Assembly: GCF_000372725.1 (NCBI RefSeq)
Contig: NW_005199684.1
Location: forward strand, 299,989-363,988
Origin: Emiliania huxleyi CCMP1516
Lineage: Eukaryota; Haptophyta; Isochrysidales; Noelaerhabdaceae
Length of the DNA stretch: 64,000 bases
Direction of reading: 5' to 3'
Program-made: the position numbers and the translations under genes
Part shown: positions 20,357 to 33,351 of the stretch, piece by piece
How the letters are laid out: each line of letters starts with the position of its first letter
How positions within the stretch are numbered: position 1 is the first letter of the stretch
Notes under the pieces: generated by a model
Database searches by the model: none
Seen by the model: the letters and a program-made list of their open reading frames with translations, nothing else
What the model was told of the DNA's origin: nothing

Positions 20357-23300
20357 ATGGGACGCCGGGCTCGAACCGGCGACGAGCCGTTACTGCGAGT
20401 GACCGAACCGGAGGCACAGCAGCCGCCAGCGCAGCGAGTTCCGGACGCAATCACCGGCCGGATCGCTTCCATCCTCGAGTTCTATCAATTTGCCACCAAG
20501 CTGGACGTCGCCCTGCTGCTCCTCGCCGTGGTCATCTCGTGCTCGGCAGGCGCGGCGATGCCGCTGATGCAGTGGGCATTCTCACGCACCATCGGCTCGC
20601 TCGGCTCCATCAACCTCAACTCGACTGGCATCGACAACTCCAACATCCTGCTGTTCGTCTACATTGGCTGCGGCTCGTGGGTGGCGCAGTTCTGCTACCG
20701 CTCGCTGTCGGACATCAGCAAGTCGCGCCAGCTGACGCGCTACCGCAAGGAGTACATCAAGGCGATCGTGCGGCAGGACCCTGGCTGGTTCGACCTCAAC
20801 TCGCCGCAGGAGCTCTCGACGCGGATCGGAGAGGCGATGACGTTGATCGATGGCGGGCTCGGCTCCAACGCGCTGCAGCTCTTCGAGCTGCTGGGCGGCG
20901 GGAGCGCGGCGGTCGCGCTCGCCTTCTCCTTTGAGTGGCGCGTCACCCTCATCTGCCTCGCCGTCTCTCCGCTCCTCGCTTTCTCGTTTGCACTCTTCAC
21001 GCGCGCTCGCCCGCTCAGACCGCGCACTCTGACCCAATCCCCTACCCCAGCCCCGACGCGAACGCTTCGTCTAGGCGCGTGCTCGCCCGCTCGACCGCGC
21101 GCATCCAGGACGCGTACGGCCGCGCGGGCGGCGTCGCGTCCGAGGCGCTCACGGCGATCCGCACCGTCGCCGCCCTGGGCGCCGAGCAGTCTTTCCAGCA
21201 GCGGTACGAGGCCAACCTCGCCGCCGCCGAGCGCGTCGGCATCCGGTCGACGGTGTGCGTCGGCTTTGCGCGCGGGCTGCTGCTCAGCGCGGGGAGCTTC
21301 ATGATCGCTGCCGGCCTGCTGTACGGCGGGACTCGCCTCGCGGTGCGCGCTCCGTCGAGCGAGCTATGACCCGCCTCCCACCCCGCCCGGCCTCCCTCCC
21401 CCGGCCAGACTGGCCCTTGTGCATCCCCCCCTCCCCCTCCCCCTTCCCCCAGGCGGAGCGGCGCGCGAGCAGCTTTGCGTACTCGGCGCAGACCGTGCTC
21501 GGCGAGCTGCCCTACTGCGTCCCGCAGGCGCGAGGCTTCACCTCTCCTACCTTACTTTTGCACCTCGTCTGGACACCTCGCCTGGACAGCGCATGTCCCA
21601 CGTCAAGCTCGCTGCGCCTCTCCGCGTCTCACCTCCCCACCCGCCCCCATCTCCACACCTCGTCCTCACACCCCTGTCCACACAAACCTCTCCTCACGCA
21701 GCCTCCTCACCCAGGCCTGCTCTGCCTACGCCATGGAGACCGGCGTGCCGACTAACCTCGTCTACCCCCTCCAGCTGCCCATCCCCGGCCGCCACTTGCC
21801 GCCCACACCGCCAATCGGCCCGGGCGGCACCTGCGAGGAGGCCGGGCTCAAACCGCTCCGGCTCAATTGCGACAGGCGCCTGGGCACCTCATGGAAGCAG
21901 ACGCAGACATAGACACCTCCTCGGCTCCTAGTCTCCTAGCACACGACGCCGCTGCGACAGGGCGTCCCGCCGCCTCGGCCGGGCGCGGTTGGGGAGGAGA
22001 CGTGTCACCGCGTGCCTGCCCCGACTGCAGCCTCGCCAAGGCCAACCTCACCCTGCTCGCCATCGCCGGGCCGGCGGCCGAGCGGGAGGAGGCGCACGAG
22101 CACGGCTCGTACTTCCCGTGCGGCCTGCTCGGCGTGCACGTGCTGCTGGTGATCATGCTTGTGCAGACCGCCTCGCAAAACATCGGCCGGGCGCGCCACC
22201 CAAACCGAGACCCGCCTCCCGACAGCGCCCACTTCCTTCGAGCCCCCGCGACTCGCCTCAGGCCCCCGACCTGATCGAGAAGCTCGTCAAGGCGCGCCGC
22301 GCCGCGCACAGCGTGCTCGAGACGATCCGGCGGCGCCCCTTCATCGACTCGTTTGCAGAGGGCGGCCTCGTCCCCACCAAGCCAGCCAGCGGCGCCGTCG
22401 AGGTGGTCGACGTGCACTTTGCCTACCCGGCGGCGCCGGCGGTCAAGGTGTGCTGCGGCTACTCGCTCTCGATCGGCGCGGGGCAGACGGTGGCGCTGTG
22501 CGGCCCGTCGGGCAGCGGCAAGTCGACCGTCATCGCGCTGCTCGAGCGCTTCTACGACCCGCAGGGCGGCGCGATCACCCTCGACGGCGTCGACATCCGC
22601 ACGCTCAACCTGCGCTGGCTCCGCTCGCAGCTGGGGCTGGTGGGGCAGGAGCCGGTCCTCTTCGAGGGCACGGTGGGCGAGAACATCGCGTACGGCAAGG
22701 AGGGCGCCTCGGAGGAGGAGGTTCGCGAGGCGGCCGGGCTGGCCAACGCGCACGACTTCGTCGTCCGGCTCGCGGGCGGGTACGAGACGCAAGTCGGCCT
22801 CGGCGGCGGCAAGCTGTCGGGCGGCCAGAAGCAGCGCATCGCCATCGCGCGCGCGATCGTGCGGCGGCCGGCGGTGCTGCTGCTCGACGAGGCGACGTCG
22901 GCGCTCGACAACGAGAGCGAGCGGGTCGTGCAGGCGGCGCTGGACTCGATCATGGCGCAGCAGCGGCGGACGACGGTCACGATCGCGCACCGCCTCTCGA
23001 CGATCCGCCACGCGGACAAGATCGCGGTGGTGAGCGGCGGGCGGGTGGTGGAGGAGGGCACGTACGACGAGCTCATGGGGAGCGGCGAGGAGGGCGTCTT
23101 CTTCCAGCTGGCGAGGCGGTACGAGGCGGCCGCGCAGGAGGACGCCACGGCGGCGTCGGCCGGTGGCGCGACAGCGCCCCCGATGCTGGCAGAGCGCAGC
23201 AGGTCGTCGGGGCGCGGGAGGCGGCGCAGCCGTTCGCTCTCCACGCTGCTGACAGCCAGCCTGAGCATGCGCAGCGACGAGCTCACCTCTGCCCTCGAGA

Positions 23301-25316
23301 GGGGAACCGAGGCGGAGGCGGAGGGGGAGGGGGAGGAGGAGGAGGCGCCGGCCGAGCCCAAGCCCACCAACGTGGTGAGCCGGCTGTTTGCGATGCGCAG
23401 CACCGGCGACGGCCTACTGTACGTCCTCGGCACCCTCTTCGCAGCCGTCTCGGGTGCGACGAGCATCTTCACCTCGTACGTCTTCACCAAGCTGATCGGC
23501 ATCTTCTTCAACCCCGACCCGGACGAGATCCAGCAGCAGACGCTCCTGTACGGCTCGCTGCAGCTCGCCCTCTCCACGCTGATGGTCGTCTCCTCCACTC
23601 TCGAAACGGCGTGCTTCGGCACAGCCGGCGAGCACCTGACGCGCACGCTGCGCGCGCGCTCGATGCGCAGCTTGCTCCGCCAGGCGCGCGCTCAGCGCAC
23701 GGCCCGCGTCCGCCCCCCACTCCTCCTCGGCACCACTCACGCGCCGACCCCTCCGCTCGCGCGGCGCGCAGGAGATCGCCTTCTTCGACGACGACGCAAA
23801 CTCTGCCGGCGAGCTCACCTCCTTCCTCGGCGCAAACGTGGCCCTTGTCCAGTCGCTGCTCGGCGAGCGGCTCAACACGTTCGTCAAGGCGGTGATGCTC
23901 CTCGCGGTCGGCATCGGGCTGATGTTTGCCGTCGGCTTTTGGGAGGTGACGCTGATGATCCTCTTTGCGGCGCTGCCCCTGCTCGTGATGATCTACGCCA
24001 CCCTCTTCGTCGTCCTCGGCCTCGCCAAGGGGGCCAAGGCCAAGGGCAAGAGGGAGGCGGTCGACGGCGCGGGCGCGATGATCGGCGAGATCGTCACGGG
24101 CATCCGCACCGTCGCCTCCTTCAACGCCGAGCACCGCTTCTTCCGTGAGTACTGCGCGCGCGTGGATGCGCAGGCGGCCCTCGACCGGCGGTCCGCGGTC
24201 AAGAACGCTTTCGCCGCCGGCGCAGCCTTCGGCATGATGATGTTCCTGCTCGCCGGAGTGTTCAAGTGGTCGAGCCAGGTGGGGCTGTGGCGGCTGCACG
24301 GCCTGACACTAGCCGACGTCCTCCGCGTCGACTCGGACGGTTGCGTGCACATCAACTTCGACCTCTTCCAGGGCATGTTCATCCCAATCATGGTCATGTT
24401 TGGGATCGCCCCCCCCCTCTCGGCCACGTTTGCGAATGCCACCGACGCGACGGCCTCGGGCAACGCCGCTCGCCGCCTCTTCACGGCACTCGACCGCGCC
24501 TCCCTCCTCGACCCTACCTCCGCTGGCGGCGAGAGCGGCCAAGTCGTGCGCGGCGCCGTCGAGGTGGTCGACGTGCACTTTGCCTACCCGGCGGCGCCGG
24601 CGGTCAAGGTGTGCTGCGGCTACTCGCTCTCGATCGGCGCGGGGCAGACGGTGGCGCTGTGCGGCCCGTCGGGCAGCGGCAAGTCGACCGTCATCGCGCT
24701 GCTCGAGCGCTTCTACGACCCGCAGGGCGGCGCGATCACCCTCGACGGCGTCGACATCCGCACGCTCAACCTGCGCTGGCTCCGCTCGCAGCTGGGGCTG
24801 GTGGGGCAGGAGCCGGTCCTCTTCGAGGGCACGGTGGGCGAGAACATCGCGTACGGCAAGGAGGGCGCCTCGGAGGAGGAGGTTCGCGAGGCGGCCGGGC
24901 TGGCCAACGCGCACGACTTCGTCGTCCGGCTCGCGGGCGGGTACGAGACGCAAGTCGGCCTCGGCGGCGGCAAGCTGTCGGGCGGCCAGAAGCAGCGCAT
25001 CGCCATCGCGCGCGCGATCGTGCGGCGGCCGGCGGTGCTGCTGCTCGACGAGGCGACGTCGGCGCTCGACAACGAGAGCGAGCGGGTCGTGCAGGCGGCG
25101 CTGGACTCGATCATGGCGCAGCAGCGGCGGACGACGGTCACGATCGCGCACCGCCTCTCGACGATCCGCCACGCGGACAAGATCGCGGTGGTGAGCGGCG
25201 GGCGGGTGGTGGAGGAGGGGACCCACGACGAGCTCATGGCGTTGGGGAGCGGCGGCGCCTACGTCCAGCTGACGCTCGCCCAGTCGACCCACCCCTCCAC
25301 TGGCGGGAGCGCATGA
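20357..25316 (+). CDS. ABCB-type (P-glycoprotein-like) full ABC transporter
   Basis: ATP-driven membrane exporter with TMD-NBD-TMD-NBD order. Proposed exons: 20357-21000, 21075-21342, 21453-21527, 21715-21875, 21932-22190, 22262-23683, 23772-25316, about 1457 residues; the fourth to fifth junction is the least certain. Both NBDs have Walker A GPSGSGKST, signature LSGGQKQR, Walker B VLLLDEATSALD and the switch His in IAHRLST. The first TMD shows the family segment SEALTAIRTVAALGAEQSF and the second GEIVTGIRTVASFNAEHRF. A Cys/Pro-rich insertion of about 100 residues (exons 4-5) interrupts the first TMD. Four or five introns use GC donors. Intron 1 starts GCGCGCTCGCCCGCTC, close to the start of exon 2. 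The NBDs are identical at the DNA level over 670 bp. Confidence 0.93.
22389..23058 (+). repeat. Intragenic 670-bp perfect repeat, first copy (NBD1)
   Basis: Encodes nearly all of the first nucleotide-binding domain. Compared line by line with 24550-25219, I find no difference. The flanking linker and membrane domains are not similar at the DNA level. Confidence 0.9.
24550..25219 (+). repeat. Intragenic 670-bp perfect repeat, second copy (NBD2)
   Basis: Second copy of the identical nucleotide-binding domain segment, offset 2161 bp from the first. The identity stops abruptly after GGAGGAGGG. Confidence 0.9.
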
Positions 25317-25625
25317 GTAGCAGCGAGTCGCGCCCTAGGTCGTACGAGCCCAGAGACGCTCACACGTGCTCTACGTTTGGATTTGTACGGTTGTGTGGCG
25401 AGCCGACACACGTGGGACGTCCACTTGCGTCTGCACGGCCATTTGCTCTTTCTTGATTTGTGGAGAGGGGATTGAGTTTTTCGCGTTCTGTGTGTGATTC
25501 CACGTGTTCACGCTTTTGATGCACGTCTTGTCCAGTTGAGCCTTACTGTATACCTACTGCTCGTGTCTAGTAACTTTCATCTGTGAAAAAATGCTTAGGA
25601 GATGAGAAAAAACGAAGGGCGCGCT
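25317..25625. other. Convergent intergenic region
   Basis: Between the ABC transporter stop and the NUFIP-like stop. Lower GC than the genes, as expected for 3' untranslated regions. Nothing else is recognised. Confidence 0.4.
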
Positions 25626-27225
25626 TTAGGAGAACACTCCTCTCGCGCCGTCCCGCGCAGAACCTCGGCTCGGCTCGTCTTCTGGAGATGGCATCATGTC
25701 GACCAAAACGCGAAAGCTCTGCAGTAGCAGCGAACGCTCGGCGCGGATCTCCTTCGCGAATAGCTTCTGCAGCAGCGTCGGCTGGCGGCGCGGGGCGGTC
25801 GCGCCGCCGTCCGCCCGCCCGTTGCCGCGCTGCCGCTTGCGCGCATGCGCCTCCCGTAGCGCCTCGGCGTCGGCGGGGTCGTGCGAGAAGTGACACCTGC
25901 CGGTGTGTGCGCGGGAAGAGTGAGCCCGCGCGATGGGATGCGGGGCGGCTCGTGGTATGCGGGGCATCCGCGGACTTTTGTCCGAAGCGGCACGTCCCCT
26001 TCGCGAAATGGTGGCACGCACGCGGCCGCTTGGCGCTTGCCGCCCCACCGCCGCCGCCCTTGGCTGCGACCACCCCGCCGCCCTCTGCGCACTCGTCGTC
26101 GTCGCCGCCGCTGCTGTCGCTGTCGCTGCTGCTGCCCTTCGCAGACTCCTCCCCCTCCGCCCTTTCTGACGCGCCTCCAATCCCCTCGCCCGCCGGCTGC
26201 CCCTCTGCATGCTGCCCAACGCCGCCGCCTGCATCGCAAACCGCCCCCTCCTGCACCCCCCCCTGCATCTCCTCCCCCTCCTCCTCCGAATCGCTGTACA
26301 ACGCGCTGAGTGCGCTGAGGGCGCCGAGCGACGAGCTCTCTCCGGATGCCGCCTCCGCACATGCACATGTGCATGCCCCGCCGCTGCTGCCAGCAGCCGC
26401 CGCCTGCCCGGTCGTCGACGCGTACGCTGCCGAAGGCGGCACCCTTGACGGCATCGCCTGCCCGGCGAGCGACGCATCGCATGCCGCGGCAGCAGCGCCG
26501 CCCTTGCCACGCCCGCGGCCGCGCCCGCCGCCGCGCCCGCTGCCCCAGCCGCCGCGGCCCTGCGGTGTATGCTTCGCTGCCGCGCCGGACTCCAGCCTTG
26601 CCGCCTCCTCCGCCTCCCTGCGCGCGACGTTGGCGGCCGAGGGCCAGTGACGCTTACGCTCAGCAATCCACGTCGCAATCTCCTCCGGAGTCGACACCTT
26701 GATCGGGCCGAGCCGCCGGCGCGCCTCCTCCTCCTCGTCAACCATCCTACCGCCGTCCTCGCCTCGGCGGCCGCGACCGCCCTTGCCACCCTTGCCGCCC
26801 TTGCCGCCACCTTTGCTCCCCTTGCCGCCGCCCTTGCCGCCGCCCTTGCCACTCCCTTTGCCGCCGCCCTTGCCGCCGCCCTTGCCACCGCCCTTGCCGC
26901 CGCCCTTGCCGCCGCCCTTCTTGCCCTTGCCTCCGCTCGCCGGCACGCCGGGAGGAGGGCCCACAGCAGCGCTGGTGGGAGGGCGCGCGACCGCGCCGCC
27001 GCCGGGAGGGTATGGCGCAGCCATGCGCGGAGCAAACATCGCCGCGTGTGCCGGAGGAGGACCCGGTGGCAGCGGCGGTAGTGGCGGCAGTGCGCGGAGC
27101 GGCATGGGCACAGACTGCGGCGGCCCGCCGCCCCAAGCGGCTCCTCGAAACGCGTGCGCGGGCGGTGGCCCTGGTGGCAGCGGCGGGTGTCCGATTGGTC
27201 TAGGAGGAGGGTGTTGGTAGTACAT
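25626..27225 (-). CDS. NUFIP1-like snoRNP assembly factor with CCCH finger
   Basis: Exons 27225-25976 and 25896-25626 (GT-AG intron), about 506 residues. NUFIP/Rsa1 proteins act in the nucleus in box C/D snoRNP assembly. The core NUFIP signature reads STPEEIATWIAERKRHWPSA, with VARREAEEAARLE after it. The splice joins CHHFAKGTCRFGQK to CHFSHD, completing a C-x7-C-x5-C-x3-H zinc finger and confirming the intron. The C-terminal helix TLLQKLFAKEIRAERSLLLQ also matches the family. The N-terminus is Pro-rich and followed by a (Gly-Gly-Lys)n tract of roughly 50 residues. The central region is acidic with Ser/Asp runs. Start is the first ATG of the frame, giving MYYQHPPP. Confidence 0.8.
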
Positions 27226-27345
27226 GAGATGCAGTGGGTCGTCGCCGTCGAGCTGGCGCGTCGTCGTCGGTGATGTGTAAAAGAAAAAAAGGCGGAATAT
27301 TCCTTCCAAAAAAATTCTCCGTCTGACGGCACGTAGACATGCGTG

Positions 27346-28119
27346 TCAACTCTTCCCTCCCTCCTCCTCCCTCCGCGTCGCTGCCCCTCTCTTTGCCAGC
27401 GCGGCCTCGTACCTGCGCAGCGCCCTCCACTGCGGCCGCCGGAAGCCGAGCAGCCGCGATGGTAGGTTCGTGATACGCCGCTGCGCGGCGACGAGCTCGT
27501 ACGCCTCTCTCGCGCTCAGGCCGCCGGAAGCCATGAGGTAGGCGAGGACGCACACTGCGCTGCGGCCGCGGCCCGCGTTGCAGTGCACGTACACCTTTCC
27601 GCCCTCGTCGACGTGCGCCCCGATGAAGTCGACGGCCCTGCGTATATCCCGCTGGCTCGGAGACGAGTAGTCGGGCGTCGGCAACTGGAGGTGCGCCAGG
27701 CCCACACGCCCGCAGGCGGCCTGTACGCCACCCGGCGCCTGCGGCTCCCAGGCCTGGTTCATGGTGACCACCGCGGTCACCCCGTCGTCCTGCAGCTCTC
27801 GCAACTGCTCGTCCGCTGTCGGAACTGCGCCAATGACGAGGTTGGTGCCGGCGAGCGGCGTGAAGTGCCACGCGGGCACGCGCTTCATCGAGCGTGCTGC
27901 GCGAGCAAAGATCGACTTGAGCCATCGTGGGCCACGAAACATGGGCAGCGACGTGATGCACGCCGCGAGCAAGAGTGATCCGAGCAGTGGAAGGGTCGGA
28001 AGGGTCGCCGAGGGTGGCTGCTGCCCTCGCAGGGTCGCCGAGGGTGGCTGCTGGCCTTGCTGCGGCGCGCGAGGCGTGAGCCGGGCGGCCAGCGCAGGCA
28101 GCGACCTGTCGTGTGGCAT
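27346..28119 (-). CDS. PTPMT1-like dual-specificity phosphatase
   Basis: About 257 residues from the ATG at 28119. The active-site loop YVHCNAGRGRSA fits HCx5R. Upstream, WHFTPLAGTNLVIGAVPTA and DDGVTAVVTMNQAWE match the mitochondrial PTPMT1/PTEN-like family, whose members dephosphorylate phosphatidylglycerophosphate in cardiolipin synthesis. The N-terminus is basic with a hydrophobic segment (LPLLGSLLLAACITSLPMF) suiting a mitochondrial anchor. A short tandem repeat (QQPPSATL twice) precedes it. Lies 120 bp upstream of the NUFIP-like start on the same strand. Whether it uses lipid or protein substrate cannot be told from sequence. Confidence 0.85.
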   Translation of the reverse strand: MPHDRSLPALAARLTPRAPQQGQQPPSATLRGQQPPSATLPTLPLLGSLLLAACITSLPMFRGPRWLKSIFARAARSMKRVPAWHFTPLAGTNLVIGAVPTADEQLRELQDDGVTAVVTMNQAWEPQAPGGVQAACGRVGLAHLQLPTPDYSSPSQRDIRRAVDFIGAHVDEGGKVYVHCNAGRGRSAVCVLAYLMASGGLSAREAYELVAAQRRITNLPSRLLGFRRPQWRALRRYEAALAKRGAATRREEEGGKS

Positions 28120-28593
28120 GTCGAGAGAGCAATGAGAAGAAGAAAAACAAGAGGCGGCCAATTAGCGTCCTGCAAGCCGCCGGGTTTCATCGGGCTGAAA
28201 CGAGGAATATCGCGGACTACACGCACCGAACGGGCGCTGCGGCGGGGCCGCGGTCTGGGATGTGCCCCGCAGCGGGGCGGTCTCGCGCCCACACACGCGC
28301 CCAGCGCAGCAGCACGACGGCTCCTCTCGCCACCCCACGCGCGGGGGCGTGACGTCTGTAGCGAGGCGACGGACGGTGGGACGGTGTCCGACCCGTTCTG
28401 GGGTTTTCACGATATGATGCCGCTCCTAAAATACCGGGGGAGGCCTGCGCAGCCTCTACACTATTTTACGACCAGCTCCCTCCACAACACTAGACAGCAG
28501 GAGAGAGAACGACGAGAGTGGGAAGAACGCGAGGTGGCATGAAGGTCGCTGCGAGAATTGGTGAGAAACTGCGGAGAGAGATAGGAAGTGGTA

Positions 28594-28718
28594 GACGCCC
28601 GAGGGTGGGCGACGGCTAACACCACACTTCTCCCCTAAAATCCCTGTGACCCTGTGTGGTGGCGGCGTACCGTCCTCCCATCCCTCCCTTGGGTTGTCTG
28701 TTTTCTTTCTTTTTCTTT
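28594..28718 (+). mobile_element. SINE-like repeat, long copy
   Basis: Full-length-like copy matching 20163-20281 in the opposite orientation, ending TTTTCTTTCTTTTTCTTT. It lies about 260 bp from the deleted retroelement copy. Confidence 0.65.
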
Positions 28719-28982
28719 ACTGGGCACGGGAGACACATAAACTGGCAGAAAGAAGACTACGAGCTGTTTGTCGGCGACCGGCGGCGGCTCGTCGAGCACC
28801 AGCCGGAGTGTCTTGTGGGCGGCGCGCCGCATATAAACACACACGGGCGTACCGCGTGTAGAAGCCCTCTGGCGAAAAAAAAGCATCACAAAGTGCTCCA
28901 CCTTTAAGCCATTCGGGTGTCCTGTCCCCTCGCTCTTGCAAATTCCTGCAAAGGGTGGGGACGTGTCTGTCCATGTGGAAGA

Positions 28983-29548
28983 CGGCTACGGGGTGTGGAC
29001 CGTGAGTTGACCAGGGGTTGTGCGCTGGGCCCTCCTGCTCGGCTCCAGCGAGTAGACAAGTCTTGTCACTAACAGAGTAGAAGGATCTGACCTCGGGACT
29101 GATGTGACCAAGCGCTGGTAGCGTGGTTTTACCTCACAACCATGGTCTCACAGTGTGCCGGCAGTCGCCGAGCAGTGTCGCTCACACAAGCCGCAGCACA
29201 AGTGACTGAGGGCCAGTGAGGGCGAGCCCATCGCTGTCACAGCTGTGGCAGCCGCACAATAGGCTGTGTCAACTGTGCAGAGTGTGTGAGCAGCCGAGGA
29301 GCTGCTCTCCAGGCTTCAGGCGCAAAGAGCTGCATGCCACCGAAAGCGTTGTCGAGGTTCGCCGAGCGCGGCGCAGGTTGGAGGACACCGTCACCGACGA
29401 GCGCGTTGGAGTATTCACTCCGGACAAAGCCGGCCACACGCACACGAGCTGCGGCCGTGTGGCCGTCATAGTGGCGAGGCGCGGGACCGTCTGTGGCGAA
29501 GTGGGTCGCGTCCTCCGATTTCCTCAACTCACGGCCCGCTCCCTCTAG
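28983..29548 (-). mobile_element. Internally deleted Penelope-like element
   Basis: On the minus strand 29548-29057 matches the 5' region of the intact element (50980-51474) and 29052-28983 matches its 3' region (53745-53803). The joint follows GACAAGACTTGTCTAC. The reverse transcriptase, about 2.27 kb, is missing. Both outer ends are preserved, so this is an internal deletion derivative rather than a 5' truncation. Confidence 0.8.
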
Positions 29549-29774
29549 TGCTAGTCCCCCATCGGGAGGACGACCCCGGCTAGTCGCCGACCACACCCAC
29601 AAAGAACCCTGCACAAAGACCGCAGGGCGGGGACCTGTTCCTTTTTACCCATCTCCTAGTAGAGGTGTCCGTTTTATTTATTTGTTTATGTCTGTCCTCC
29701 TCGTCCTCGACCCATCGCCCTAGAGCCGTAGCTTGGCGGTCCGCGCGTGCTTTATTATTCGGCGTAAGGCGCTC

Positions 29775-31193
29775 TCAAAGAAAAACAGGGTCCATGCCCC
29801 AGCTCCAGACATGCCCCATCTCCATGCCCCAGCTCCATGCCCCATCGCCGTCGGCGGTGATGGCGAGGCTGTGGTGCTCTCCAGCCGAGGCTGCGACGAC
29901 GCGCTGCTCAGCAAAGGCCTCGACCTTCTTGGGCAGCAGCTGGTCCTGCTGATCGCCGTGGCACAGCTGGCCACAACGCCCGTCGCCCCAGCTCCAGACG
30001 GAGCCGTCGGCGGTGAGGGCGAGGCTGTGGCCGCCTCCCGCCGACATAGCGACGACGTGCTGGCCAGCAAAGGCCTCGATCTTCTTGGGCAGCAGCTGGC
30101 TCTGCTCGTCGCCGTGGCCCAGCTTGCCTCGCCAACCATCGCCCCAGCTCCAGACAGCTCCGTCGGCGGTGAGGGCGAGGCTGTGGCCGGCTCCGGCCGA
30201 CACAGCGACGACACGCTGCTCAGCAAAGCTCTCGACCTTCTTTGGCAGCAGCTCCCGAAGCCGTGGCCCGGCTCCATAGTCTCCCTCGCCCCAGCTCCAG
30301 ACGCTGCCGTCGGCGGTGAGGGCGAGGCTGTGTTCGCCTCCTGCCGATACGACGCGGACGCGCTGGTCAGCTAAGGCCTCGATCTTCTTGGGCAGCAGCT
30401 GCTCCTCCTCGTCGCCGTGGCCCAGCTTGCCAACACCTCCATCGCCCCAGCTCCAGAGGGCTCCGTCGGCGGTGAGGGCGAGACTGTGGTGGTAACCAGC
30501 CGACACAGCGACGACGCGCCGTTCAGCGAAGGCCTCCACCTCCTTCGGCTGCCACTGGGACTGCTGGTCGCCGTGGCCAAGCTCGCCGTAGAGTCCATAG
30601 CCCCAGCTCCAGACGGCGCCGCTGCCGGTGAGGGCGAGGCTGTGGAATCCTCCAGCCGACACGCTCACGGCGCGCTCGACACCCAGCGTGGAGGGGAGGC
30701 GGGTCGGCGTGTTGAGCCGCGTCACGCCCTCGCCGTGGCCGAGCACCCCCTCTTGCATCCAGTCTGAGCCACACGACGAGAGCCGCCCCTCGCCGTCGAT
30801 GAAGAGCCTGTGCCGGTCGCCTACCGCCACCCTCGCCGGCGGGTTGGACTCGCGCAGCAGCGCCGAATAGCACAGCCACCGCACGGCGCAGCTCTCGCCC
30901 TCGGGCCGCGCCGGCAGCTCGTAGCCGCGCTCTTGCGGCCGCAAGCGGATGCCCTCCAGCGCGAGTGAGGCGTGGAAGAGCAGCGAGACGGCCGCGACGC
31001 GAGCGATGTCGGCGGGGTCGCAGCGAGAGAGGGCGCGCAAGAGAAGGTCCGTGGGGAGGTCGAGGAGGCGGGTTGGCGGCGTGTCTGGCGAGGGAGCGGT
31101 GGCGGCGGCGGCGAGGGGGCGCAAACGGGGCGGCGAGGTGGACATATCGCAGCAAAAGAATGATGCGGCCGCGCGCACCATATAGGCTGGCAT
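29775..31193 (-). CDS. F-box / RCC1-repeat protein
   Basis: Single exon, 472 residues. The N-terminal segment LPTDLLLRALSRCDPADIAR is F-box-like and implies an SCF ubiquitin-ligase adaptor. It is followed by five or six RCC1 blades with the repeating pattern SAGxxHSLALTADGxVWSWG and GxLGHGDEQSQLLPKKIEAF, forming a beta propeller. The last blade is degenerate, with a short internal duplication (WSWGMEMG/WSWGMD) before the stop. The blades are very alike, which suggests recent internal duplication. Start ATG is at 31193; a second in-frame Met lies at 31145. The start codon is 58 bp from that of the divergent transaldolase gene. Confidence 0.88.
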   Translation of the reverse strand: MPAYMVRAAASFFCCDMSTSPPRLRPLAAAATAPSPDTPPTRLLDLPTDLLLRALSRCDPADIARVAAVSLLFHASLALEGIRLRPQERGYELPARPEGESCAVRWLCYSALLRESNPPARVAVGDRHRLFIDGEGRLSSCGSDWMQEGVLGHGEGVTRLNTPTRLPSTLGVERAVSVSAGGFHSLALTGSGAVWSWGYGLYGELGHGDQQSQWQPKEVEAFAERRVVAVSAGYHHSLALTADGALWSWGDGGVGKLGHGDEEEQLLPKKIEALADQRVRVVSAGGEHSLALTADGSVWSWGEGDYGAGPRLRELLPKKVESFAEQRVVAVSAGAGHSLALTADGAVWSWGDGWRGKLGHGDEQSQLLPKKIEAFAGQHVVAMSAGGGHSLALTADGSVWSWGDGRCGQLCHGDQQDQLLPKKVEAFAEQRVVAASAGEHHSLAITADGDGAWSWGMEMGHVWSWGMDPVFL

Positions 31194-31251
31194 ATAGGGT
31201 ATTTTCGAGCCGTGGCGCGCCCTCAGCCCTCAGCACATACACCGGAATCCT
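31194..31251. promoter_or_regulatory. 58-bp divergent start region
   Basis: The ATG codons of the RCC1 gene (-) and the transaldolase gene (+) are separated by only 58 bp. Both 5' untranslated regions and promoters must overlap or extend into the opposite gene. Confidence 0.6.

Positions 31252-33351
<2,100 letters not shown>

Noticed and set aside
20340-20410. tRNA-like T-arm on the minus strand (GCCGG-TTCGAGC-CCGGC)
   Set aside because: No matching acceptor stem, D-arm or anticodon arm could be built. The segment overlaps the first codons of the ABC transporter.
21876-21960. GCGACAGG direct repeat as an 8-bp target duplication of an ABC transporter intron
   Set aside because: Splicing at these repeats breaks the reading frame; an acceptor at 21931 keeps it. 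The repeat may still be a scar, but it cannot be counted as clean evidence.
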